Source: Saprospiraceae bacterium
Lineage (GTDB): Bacteria > Bacteroidota > Bacteroidia > Chitinophagales > Saprospiraceae
Direction of reading: 5' to 3'
Assembly (NCBI GenBank): GCA_029263015.1
Contig: JAJCYI010000161.1
Location: forward strand, 1-54,549
DNA: 54,549 bases
This document shows positions 45,401 to 51,962 of this stretch, piece after piece (the stretch's first letter is position 1; every line of letters begins with the position of its first letter). The notes under the pieces are model-generated. The model was not told where the DNA came from and ran no database searches. It saw only the letters and a list, made by a program, of their open reading frames with translations. Both the position numbers and the translations under genes were made by a program.

Positions 45401-46992
45401 GTATCGGCTGGGTTACAACTTGCTTGGAAAAGCAGAATACTGTCAGCAGGGAACTCTGTGACATCATGCGATGTCATCCCAATACAGTCATCGGCGTTGG
45501 TGACGGTCACCGAGTAGGTGCCCTCCATGGAAGTGGCGATGGTTTGGACGGGAGATCCAGTTGACCACAGATAAGAATCAAAGCCCGGCCCGGCATCCAG
45601 TAAAATGGGGTCTCCAGAGCAGACATTGGTTGGTCCAGTGATCGTAGGAAAAGGGTTGGACACAGGATCTACGACTGTAAAATCGAAGCCAGTGCAACCG
45701 AAACTATTAGTAACGGTCACCGAATAAGCACCGAACTGGGAAATGTCAATGGCCTGAGAATTGTCTCCAGTTGACCACTGATAAAAATCGAAACCTGGTC
45801 CGGCATCCAAAGTGATCGTATCGTAGAAAATGCAAATAGTTGCGGGACCCATGATTTCCGGCATTGGAACAGGGTTTTCAGTTAGGATTGTACTTGCAGT
45901 GCCTGTACATCCGGAAGCATTTGTTACCGTTACAATATATTCACCAGGGGTTGCAACAATGATGGGCGAACCAGTGCTGCCATTCGACCAAACATAAGAA
46001 GCATAGAAACCATTAACACCCAATTCAACAATCTCACCAGCGCAGAATTCAGGTGGGCCATAGATAGATGGCTCAGGGCTAGGGCTTTCAGCCTCAATCA
46101 AATAGGATTCCGTTTGAGAGCAACCATTCAAGTCGGTAATGGTGACGTCATAAGTGCCAGGGTCAAGCCCGAAGAGATCCTCAGTTACGTTGCCATTTGA
46201 CCATTGAAAGGTTGGAACAGCAGCACAGTCTGTGCTCAGGTCAATAGAACCATCCGTACTGTTCTCACAGGTAGCATTTTGAGTGATACCACTAAATTCA
46301 AAGGCCTCTTCACAGCATACTGTGCCCTCGCAGTTGATCGTGATCGGGCAATTTAGGTTAGGCATATTGATATAGGTGGCGCCAGTCGGGACTCCAAACA
46401 CTAGAGAAAATGTATTTATTCCGCTATTTATGTTGGGGTTGATGGTAAACGCATCACCACAACCGACACCACCGACTATTCCACCGTCCGTACAACAGGC
46501 AGCCCAATTGAAATTACCTGTGATAGTTGGAGGCCCACCCGCTAGTTCACCCGCATCATCGGAAAAATCAACTGTAGCGGTACCTGGTAGGCAGTTTATA
46601 TTAATTTCGGCGTTGCCTCCAGAGCCATCATTGGCAGCATCTAGGATTATGATAAGACTTGTGTTTCCCGTGGTCACATCTTCATGAATCATGATCAGCA
46701 TGGTTTCTGACATTTCCAGGCCGGTATTTGCAGACGCATTATCTGGATTGCCATAACTGTAAAAATTGACAGCAGAGCTGTTTGTACTCATAAAGGGAAG
46801 GGGTGAGGTAAAACTACCCTGGGTAACGGTACAGTTGCATGGAAGCGCAGGTAGGCTGGCCACCTCCGCAACGGGTTCGGCCACCTCAGTGTCGGGCAGG
46901 AAGAACACTTCCTCAGTATCGGGCAGGAGGAGATATAAAGGAAGAAACACAACAGGAAGTAGGTACAATAAATGCGTAAAGGGTTTTGTCAT
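42442..46992 (-). CDS. Giant T9SS-secreted repeat surface protein with CHU_C-type C-terminal domain
   Basis: A 1516-residue secreted protein. After a hydrophobic signal (residues 7-24) and a C-rich lectin-like region come a SprB-type repeat (about 245-310: GSIDLSTDC, TFQWSNGN, DVTITDLNGC), several Ig/PKD-like repeats of the form F..Y.WS.G...I.....G.Y.VTVT (about 315-515), then 14 tandem 41-residue repeats (DNA about 43720-45450) each with NQ.GCDSL.ITTT and a SC.P...G pair. More SprB-like repeats follow (about 1180-1330). The C-terminus (about 1425-1516: PNAFSPNFDGINDHF, FDRWGDPVF, WDGSYRG) is the gliding-motility/type B T9SS sorting domain. Probable role: an adhesin carried along or shed from the cell surface. 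Two Cys per 41-residue repeat suggest one disulfide each. Confidence 0.9.
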   Translation of the reverse strand: MTKPFTHLLYLLPVVFLPLYLLLPDTEEVFFLPDTEVAEPVAEVASLPALPCNCTVTQGSFTSPLPFMSTNSSAVNFYSYGNPDNASANTGLEMSETMLIMIHEDVTTGNTSLIIILDAANDGSGGNAEININCLPGTATVDFSDDAGELAGGPPTITGNFNWAACCTDGGIVGGVGCGDAFTINPNINSGINTFSLVFGVPTGATYINMPNLNCPITINCEGTVCCEEAFEFSGITQNATCENSTDGSIDLSTDCAAVPTFQWSNGNVTEDLFGLDPGTYDVTITDLNGCSQTESYLIEAESPSPEPSIYGPPEFCAGEIVELGVNGFYASYVWSNGSTGSPIIVATPGEYIVTVTNASGCTGTASTILTENPVPMPEIMGPATICIFYDTITLDAGPGFDFYQWSTGDNSQAIDISQFGAYSVTVTNSFGCTGFDFTVVDPVSNPFPTITGPTNVCSGDPILLDAGPGFDSYLWSTGSPVQTIATSMEGTYSVTVTNADDCIGMTSHDVTEFPADSILLFQASCNPADTGIFVQEFVNQYGCDSIEILTVSFSESDSVLLFNQSCNPQDTGIFSLTFTNQFGCDSVEIETVTLLPSDSLFFQEYSCFPQDTGTVVQLLTNQSGCDSLVTTTTALLPVDTVNVFEQSCDPANTGVTEEVFTNSFGCDSLVITTTEFILVDTTYLFDNSCDLLAVGVFEDLYTGSDGCDSLVITMVDLLLSDTTYLEDSTCDINQGGQSEELLSNQEGCDSLIITNTTFIPPDTTLIFSESCNPVEVGVFEEVLSNSFGCDSILITTIGLLSSDTTALFQTSCDLNQAGTEEVLLTNQFGCDSLLVITTSFAQADSTQVGNTTCSPVEAGVFVEILMSSDGCDSVVTITTTLLPSDTVLVFAQTCDPANIGISEELLVNQYGCDSLLVTTISLLPSDTTNLQAISCDIDQAGQSEEILLNQYGCDSLIITTTIFSPPDTTLLIAETCDPAEAGVEEVAQQNMSGCDSLVITTTTLLPSDTTVLQAFSCNPNQVGTTEIIMTNVFGCDSLVITNTAQLPIDTTWLFFGSCLPADTGLVFTMLNNQYGCDSIVFEQTNLLPAAQCQLNALIQGDTIGCQETAGNLWLTFLDGMPPYDYTWTDQNGNTGSGIINQSGLPQEVSGLLPGTYTFEILDPNGLMTTLSAVIFQPNPLQIDLQLSSDFNGYGISCHGSADGAASVTVLSGGLPQYSYSWSNGSQNAQADDLGEGWHSVTVTGAEGCLAIDSVLLESPDSIQFNLSVAHPDCFTDGLGAIAIGQVEGGSEPYRYSLNGNDWQGNPVFEGLTSGNNLIEVEDANGCTASSYIFINPYTELTASLGQDASIQYGDSLTFQLLTNVPFSLLDSIYWEGVDCPGCPNVTVGPIATSTYTVTVIDTLGCMASDAIQVVVNKDFRYYIPNAFSPNFDGINDHFTIFGGPHLVRILEFHIFDRWGDPVFSYFNLPPNDLSFGWDGSYRGKPMNPAVFAYFAVLEFVDGSTEMVKGDVQLMK

Positions 46993-47160
46993 AGTGCAAT
47001 AGCTTTTGCTTTTGGCTTCCCAAGGCAGCTCATTTTTTATCGGGGGTCAAGATAGGCAATTTTTTTTTTTGAGCCATCCTGTCTGAAAAGTTCCCAGTTT
47101 TTTATGCGCTAATTTTTCTGGTGTGTTCGGCGAAAAAGTGTACGGATCATACCTGTTGGT

Positions 47161-47242
47161 GGGAGGGATGCAGGTCTGGATACTGCCTCTCCGGGCTCGT
47201 TGTCAATGAGATGCAAGTTATTTTGGGGCTCCTTTTTTATTT
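47161..47242 (+). pseudogene. Possible degenerate tRNA-Pro-end plus terminator
   Basis: GCAGGTCTGGATACTGCC (47170-47187) resembles the tRNA-Pro T-arm. Downstream, CGTTGTCAATGAG and GGCTCCTTTTTTATTT mirror the tRNA-Pro tail (GGTTATCAAGGAG ... ACTCCTTTTTCATTT). The similarity is patchy, and no cloverleaf can be built upstream. Confidence 0.3.
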
Positions 47243-47293
47243 ACAAGTTCACGCCATTCTGGGTGCGATCGAATCAAAGCGTTTGGATTAGAA

Positions 47294-47327
47294 AGAGGTG
47301 ACACCTTTTTGGAAAGGTGTCACCTCT
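47294..47327. repeat. 15-bp perfect hairpin repeat (GG/CC allele)
   Basis: AGAGGTGACACCTTT, loop TTGG, exact complement at 47313-47327. It has the same architecture as 4735 and 54342, with GG...CC in place of CC...GG or TT...AA. Confidence 0.85.
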
Positions 47328-47418
47328 GGGTCGCAATCCTGCCTTAGTCGGAGATGGGTTTAGAGAAATATTGTGTAAGATGGATGAAAATCTGTACAAT
47401 TTCGCCAACCTCGCCACT

Positions 47419-48000
47419 TCAAATCTCATTGTAAAACCAAATATAAAAACGATAGGAATAATATTCCAATTCTAACGAAGGGTAATCATCAAGGTTGAAA
47501 GGAATACCTCCTAACTCACAAATCTTTTTTTTATCGTTATAGGTTCCTACGTATTTTTTCAGCTCTCTTTTTCTTGCAGTAGGCCGATTGTCCTTATTCA
47601 ATCCATATAAATCAATTGTGATGGCAGCTCTTTTATTCTGCTCATCATTTTGGCTGGATCTTGGTTGGAGTGTGCCTTCCTTAAAATTGATGTCAAAATA
47701 TTGTTCAAACTCATAACCAGGTTCGTCAGGTTTAAGCAATAAAATATCATATTTTCCCAACTTGTAAGATTGACATTGGTCGCAGCATAAAAACAGGTTC
47801 TCCCAGGAAAAGGCAAGATGGGGGAATTTTTCCTTTGACTTTGGACGGAAATGCTCAACAGTAGGCCTTATTTCACCCTTGGATACAGGAAGAATATCAC
47901 AGAAACAACAATGATTGGCAGTAAGCTTGCTCAATTCCATTACTAATCCTTCTTGCTTATCATGCCAATTAAAATTACCAGATTTTATGTACATGGCCAT
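47419..48000 (-). CDS. HNH endonuclease (retron/PtuB-like group), rearranged 5' end
   Basis: A zinc-finger HNH nuclease. The core CCFCD ... VEHFRPKSK ... WENLFLCCDQCQSYKLGK has two CxxC zinc ligand pairs and the catalytic His of an EHFRPK strand. It matches the group annotated as retron-associated HNH or PtuB of Septu. I start it at the ATG at 48000 (MAMYIKSGNFNW), where family-like sequence begins. The frame stays open to a TTG at 48087, but that stretch lies in a 39-bp direct repeat and reads like a piece of another protein. No retron reverse transcriptase or PtuA-type ATPase is adjacent, so the gene looks like an orphan of a defence module. The intact N-terminus is uncertain. Confidence 0.65.
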   Translation of the reverse strand: MAMYIKSGNFNWHDKQEGLVMELSKLTANHCCFCDILPVSKGEIRPTVEHFRPKSKEKFPHLAFSWENLFLCCDQCQSYKLGKYDILLLKPDEPGYEFEQYFDINFKEGTLQPRSSQNDEQNKRAAITIDLYGLNKDNRPTARKRELKKYVGTYNDKKKICELGGIPFNLDDYPSLELEYYSYRFYIWFYNEI

Positions 48001-48016
48001 GTTTTCTCCCCCAAGA

Positions 48017-48132
48017 GCTTCTAAATCAGCCTCCGATATAATTAGGATTGCGACTTGTTCGCTTGCGGCATCTGTACCCCCGTTCAAAAAACGGCTTCTA
48101 AATCAGCCTCCGATATAATTAGGATTGCGACT
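48017..48132. repeat. 39-bp direct repeat at the HNH gene's 5' end
   Basis: 48017-48055 and 48094-48132 are identical over 39 nt (period 77). On the minus strand the repeat reads VAILIISEADLEA; the outer copy is preceded by IHGRP, giving HGRPVAILIISEADLEA, which resembles the core of Phd/YefM antitoxins. The outer copy runs into a stop, while the inner copy is in frame with the HNH protein. Confidence 0.8.
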
Positions 48133-48296
48133 GGCCGGCCATGTATTTATATTGTTGGTTCAGCTTTTCTAAACCGTTCTGCGGTTAGGCCAAGCAGGGT
48201 TGCTTTTTTGGCGAGTATTTTTTTGATGCTAATTTGCTTGATAATGCCTTACCTTTGTTAGGTGCTAATCTTCCAACCACTTACAGTTATCGTTTT

Positions 48297-48854
48297 ATGA
48301 CCAGAGCAATCAAAATGCCCCTGCGCTCCTTGAAACCCGAGATGGTGAGCGATTTCCAGGAGATGTACCCAGGTGCGGTGATCAGCATTGAGGTGCCGGA
48401 AAACAAAAAGGAACGGGCATTGGGCGATGCGGAATTCTGGGAGGCCATCTCCCTTTTGGACTGGACAAAGGAAGGGGATGACGGACAGGTGGTGCAGGCT
48501 GCCGTGGCGGCATTGGCCAACCGGCCGGTGCGGCATATCATTGAATTTGAGGACATCCTTTCCGAAAAACTATATGCACTCGACCGGGCCGATATTGCCT
48601 CGCAAACGGTCGCTGAGCTTGGCCTGCTCTCGGTGGACGGCTTTTTGTACGACCGCTGTGCCGTGGTGGCCAACGGCAAAGAGGTTTACGGTGCCGTGCT
48701 GCACGATCCTGCAAAAATGCCAAAAGGCGTTGCCTTTGGTGCGCTTCTGCGGCTCGCCAACGAGGCCTACCAGCTGAAGACCGGTCGGGAGATGCATTTC
48801 CGCCCCCAGTACAGTTACGAAACCTACAGCAACAAAGAAGGCTGGCCTTCCTAA
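48297..48854 (+). CDS. DUF4240-like protein
   Basis: A 185-residue protein whose middle matches the DUF4240 pattern FWEAISLLDW ... LANRPVRHIIEFEDILSEKLYALD. The function of this domain is unknown; it turns up in accessory regions, sometimes beside toxin genes. I chose the ATG at 48297 (MTRAIKMPLRSL) over an upstream start at 48234 because sequence before it is not protein-like. The gene is strikingly GC-rich (41 of 60 bases in 48481-48540) against AT-rich neighbours, as expected of recent transfer. It lies 15 bp before the URI-type gene on the same strand, so the two may act as a pair, possibly immunity and toxin. Confidence 0.7.
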   Translation: MTRAIKMPLRSLKPEMVSDFQEMYPGAVISIEVPENKKERALGDAEFWEAISLLDWTKEGDDGQVVQAAVAALANRPVRHIIEFEDILSEKLYALDRADIASQTVAELGLLSVDGFLYDRCAVVANGKEVYGAVLHDPAKMPKGVAFGALLRLANEAYQLKTGREMHFRPQYSYETYSNKEGWPS

Positions 48855-48869
48855 ACACCTCCCCCGACC

Positions 48870-49175
48870 ATGTCCGCCCACGGCAATTCACACCAGAACA
48901 AAAACCCCTACCACCTTTACGGTATCTTCGAGCACAAGACCGATGATGTCTTCAAATATGGCATCAGCGACGGCCCCATCGGAAAGGACGGCCTTTCCTA
49001 CCGTGTCCGCAGCCAATTGCGGTTTGCCAACCTGGCCACGGGCTTTATCAAGTTTTTCGCAAAGATCATTTTAAGGAACATAGCGGGAAGGAAAGAAGCG
49101 GAACGCATCGAAAGAGAACATATCAATGCCCATGAAAAGGAGCATGGCGTAAAGCCTCCCGGCAACCTGAGGTAG
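48870..49175 (+). CDS. Small URI/GIY-YIG-fold nuclease-like protein (Tox-URI2-like)
   Basis: A 101-residue protein matching the GIY-YIG/URI nuclease plan: HLYGIF (GIY position) and VFKYGIS (YIG position), an Arg-containing helix (YRVRSQL), then a Glu helix (ERIEREHINAHEKEHG) and an Asn in PPGN. It resembles the Tox-URI2 domains found at the tips of polymorphic toxins. Here it is free-standing, so it could be an orphan toxin module or a solo nuclease. GC-rich like its upstream partner. No signal peptide is visible. The call rests on motif order, not on a search. Confidence 0.6.
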   Translation: MSAHGNSHQNKNPYHLYGIFEHKTDDVFKYGISDGPIGKDGLSYRVRSQLRFANLATGFIKFFAKIILRNIAGRKEAERIEREHINAHEKEHGVKPPGNLR

Positions 49176-49326
49176 ATAATGGGCGTCTCGGATTGCTTTT
49201 TTTTCTGTTCTGGAAAAGCCAATAATATTATGGATGACTTGTCGGTGACTACGATTTTCCAAATCCCTTTTCCCTAACACAATTTGGCGAAAACATTGTC
49301 CTATCTTTACCCATCAAAAATAAAAA

Positions 49327-50235
49327 ATGTCATTGAATACAAATATGGTATTATCCAATTCACCTGCGATCGATAAGATAGGAGTAGAAGAAAGGGTGGC
49401 TCGTTTATCTAGTAGGAGCATCAAAAAAGATTCGAAAGAGCAGGCTTTGAAATTGGCTTTGAGCATGATCGACTTAACTACCCTTGAGGGGAGTGATACG
49501 CCGGGCAAAGTGCGGCAATTATGTTATAAAGCTGCTCACCTGCACGATGCATATCCGGCCTTGCCAACTGTGGCAGCCGTATGTGTTTATCCTTCATTGG
49601 TAAAAACCGCCAAAGAGGCCCTCGGCGGCACTAACATCAACGTGGCCTCCGTAGCAACTGCTTTTCCAAGTGGACAAGCTTCGATGGAAGTGAAAATTGA
49701 GGACACGAAATTTGCCGTAAATGAGGGGGCAGATGAAGTGGATATGGTTATTTCGCGGGGCAAATTTTTAAAAGGCGAATACAGTTTTGTGTTTGATGAA
49801 ATCGCAGCTATCAAAGAAGCTTGCGGAGCAGCGCATCTCAAAGTCATCCTCGAAACAGGTGAATTGGGTACCCTCGACCAGGTACGTAAAGCCAGCGACA
49901 TCGCAATGATGGCTGGAGGCGATTTTATTAAAACCTCCACTGGCAAGGTCTCGCCAGCGGCGACCATGCCCGTGACCCTGGTCATGTTGGAAGCTATCCG
50001 GGATTTTTATTATCAAACTGGCAAAATGATCGGAATGAAACCTGCTGGCGGCATCCGGAAAGCCAAACAGTCCATTCAGTATTTGGTCATGGTAAAGGAA
50101 ACTTTAGGAAACGCATGGTTGACGAATGAGTACTTCAGGTTCGGTGCGAGCAGCTTGGCGAACGATATATTGATGCAGCTTCTAAAATTAAAGACTGGGG
50201 TATATCAGTCCATGGATTATTTTTCAAAAGACTAA
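49327..50235 (+). CDS. deoC: Deoxyribose-phosphate aldolase
   Basis: A 302-residue DeoC that splits 2-deoxyribose 5-phosphate to glyceraldehyde 3-phosphate and acetaldehyde in the cytoplasm. The Schiff-base lysine is K202 in DFIKTSTGK. Other signatures are MIDLTTLEG, VCVYPSLV, ADEVDMVI and MKPAGGIRK. It is longer than the about 220-250-residue bacterial short form because of an N-terminal extension, matching the long (eukaryote-like) class. Two aldehyde dehydrogenase-like genes follow on the same strand, which would oxidise the acetaldehyde; this arrangement is known elsewhere in bacteria. Confidence 0.95.
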   Translation: MSLNTNMVLSNSPAIDKIGVEERVARLSSRSIKKDSKEQALKLALSMIDLTTLEGSDTPGKVRQLCYKAAHLHDAYPALPTVAAVCVYPSLVKTAKEALGGTNINVASVATAFPSGQASMEVKIEDTKFAVNEGADEVDMVISRGKFLKGEYSFVFDEIAAIKEACGAAHLKVILETGELGTLDQVRKASDIAMMAGGDFIKTSTGKVSPAATMPVTLVMLEAIRDFYYQTGKMIGMKPAGGIRKAKQSIQYLVMVKETLGNAWLTNEYFRFGASSLANDILMQLLKLKTGVYQSMDYFSKD

Positions 50236-50243
50236 CTTTTGAG

Positions 50244-50373
50244 AATTGAGAATTGAGAACGAAAAATGGGAAATGGGAAAATCTGATTGGTGGAATTGAA
50301 ATTACCTAATTGATTGTTAAATAGAAGATTACAGATATTTATTAAACTGGCATTTCATTCTCAATTCTCAATT
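50244..50373. repeat. 16-bp inverted repeat before the aldehyde dehydrogenase gene
   Basis: AATTGAGAATTGAGAA (50244-50259) pairs exactly with 50358-50373. A further CAATTCTCAATTT copy sits at 50377. This is a low-complexity AATTGAGA-type dispersed repeat filling the deoC-ALDH gap. Confidence 0.7.
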
Positions 50374-50406
50374 TTTCAATTCTCAATTTGGCAAAGCCAC
50401 CGTTTT

Positions 50407-51885
50407 ATGTCAAACAATACCGCAACAAAACTCAATTTTAAAAATACCCTTTTGGAATATGCCCCTGCTCCTGAAAGCAAGGATCATATTGAATTGAAAA
50501 AGAAATATGAACTGTTTATTGGGGGCAAATTTGTTAAGCCCAAGCAGGGCAAATATTTTGAAACGCTCAATCCGGCAACCGGTAAAAAAATTGCAGACAT
50601 TGCAGAAGGCACGAAAGAAGACGTGGACAAAGCGGTAAAGGCCGCCCGAACTGCTTATGATAAATACTGGTCGAAATTGTCGCCTAAAGATCGGGGAAAG
50701 TACGTCTACCGCATCGCTCGGATGATCCAAGAACGGGCCAAAGAATTTGCCGTGATTGAAAGTCTTGACGGGGGCAAGCCTATCAGGGAATCAAAGCAGG
50801 TGGACGTTCCGCTGGCAGCCGCTCATTTTTTTTACTACGCAGGCTGGGCGGATAAATTGGATTATGCGTTTCCAAACAGGCAACCAAAACCTTTGGGCGT
50901 GGCAGGACAGATTGTACCCTGGAATTTCCCCTTGCTCATGGCTGCCTGGAAATTGGCTCCTGCTCTCGCTACTGGAAATACGGTCATTTTAAAACCGGCG
51001 GAGACGACTCCCCTAACCGCATTGAAATTGGCCGAGTTGATTCAGGAGGCTGACTTGCCGCCCGGCGTGGTGAATATCGTGACAGGGGCTGGCAAAACGG
51101 GGGCTGATTTGGTCAGCCATCCCGATATTGATAAAATCGCTTTTACCGGCTCAACGCAAGTTGGGAAACTCATCCAAAAAACTATAGCAGGTTCTCGCAA
51201 AAAAGCAACACTCGAACTTGGGGGCAAGGCTGCCAACATCATCTTCGAAGATGCTGCCATTGACCAGGCAGTGGAGGGTATCATCAATGGTATTTACTTC
51301 AACCAAGGGCATGTTTGCTGTGCGGGATCACGATTGTTCGTTCAGGAAAGTATCGAAGAGGTGGTTATCCAGAAACTCAAAGACCGCATGGAAACGCTTA
51401 TCGTGGGAGACCCGCTCGATAAGAATACTGATATTGGAGCCATCAATTCCAGTGGCCAACTTGACACGATCAACAAATACATCGAATTAGGGAAAAAAGA
51501 AGGGGCAGCATTTTACGAAAGTTCCTGTGCTCTACCTAAAAACGGAGGCTATTGGTGCCGACCGACTTTGTTTTTGAATTGTTCGCAATCGCACCGTATT
51601 GTTCAAGAAGAAATATTCGGCCCTGTGCTCGCTGTACAATCATTCCGAACGGTTGAAGAAGTTTTGGAAAAAGCCAACAACACTTATTACGGACTTTCTG
51701 CCGGTGTGTGGACAGACAAAGGTTCTAAAATATTTAACCTGACGACCAAGCTGCGGGCGGGCGTTATTTGGGCAAATACTTATAATAAATTTGACCCAAC
51801 ATCTCCATTTGGAGGATATAAAGAAAGTGGTTTTGGAAGGGAAGGGGGGCTGCATGGCTTGTCGGCTTATTTGAAATTGATGTAG
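50407..51885 (+). CDS. NAD-dependent aldehyde dehydrogenase
   Basis: A 492-residue full-length ALDH. Conserved points are PWNFPLLMAAWKLAPALATGN (Asn/Lys of the active site and cofactor site), FTGSTQVGK, the general-base Glu in LELGGK, and the catalytic Cys at C304 (NQGHVCCAGSR). EEIFGPVLAV and the C-terminal SPFGGYKESGFGRE are also present. The start at 50407 begins just before conserved sequence; the longer frame from 50314 runs through an inverted repeat. Together with deoC it likely converts acetaldehyde to acetate, or acts on a related aldehyde from deoxynucleoside breakdown. Confidence 0.93.
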   Translation: MSNNTATKLNFKNTLLEYAPAPESKDHIELKKKYELFIGGKFVKPKQGKYFETLNPATGKKIADIAEGTKEDVDKAVKAARTAYDKYWSKLSPKDRGKYVYRIARMIQERAKEFAVIESLDGGKPIRESKQVDVPLAAAHFFYYAGWADKLDYAFPNRQPKPLGVAGQIVPWNFPLLMAAWKLAPALATGNTVILKPAETTPLTALKLAELIQEADLPPGVVNIVTGAGKTGADLVSHPDIDKIAFTGSTQVGKLIQKTIAGSRKKATLELGGKAANIIFEDAAIDQAVEGIINGIYFNQGHVCCAGSRLFVQESIEEVVIQKLKDRMETLIVGDPLDKNTDIGAINSSGQLDTINKYIELGKKEGAAFYESSCALPKNGGYWCRPTLFLNCSQSHRIVQEEIFGPVLAVQSFRTVEEVLEKANNTYYGLSAGVWTDKGSKIFNLTTKLRAGVIWANTYNKFDPTSPFGGYKESGFGREGGLHGLSAYLKLM

Positions 51886-51905
51886 TACGAATCTCCAGAT
51901 TCGTA
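51886..51905. repeat. 9-bp hairpin, GAATCT family (second copy)
   Basis: TACGAATCT, loop CC, AGATTCGTA directly behind the ALDH stop. It is a sister of the hairpin at 8562-8583; the change GC to TA at the stem base is paired on both sides. A looser third arm (GTGAATCTGAAGGTTCGAG) follows at 51919. Confidence 0.75.
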
Positions 51906-51962
51906 TAGTTTTAGTCCATGTGAATCTGAAGGTTCGAGCTACATTAAATCAATTTGTTAATA

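Larger units (their letters stand above)
46993..47418. other. 426-bp intergenic region
   Basis: Between the minus-strand HNH gene and the start of the surface-protein gene. It contains a degenerate tRNA-end-like stretch (47161-47242) and a perfect hairpin (47294-47327). The T-run TTTTTTTTTTTG near 47059 lies about 70 bp upstream of the surface-protein start. No gene seen. Confidence 0.5.

Noticed and set aside
43400-46700. Tandem repeats in the surface-protein gene as a CRISPR array
   Set aside because: The 123-bp period is a protein repeat (14 x 41 residues) in an open frame, with diverged units and no spacer structure.
48147-48248. 33-codon minus-strand frame ending RKAEPTI, in the same frame as the antitoxin-like fragment
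   Set aside because: It looks mildly protein-like (Lys/Ala/Leu-rich) but has no start codon and no recognisable family; too short to call.
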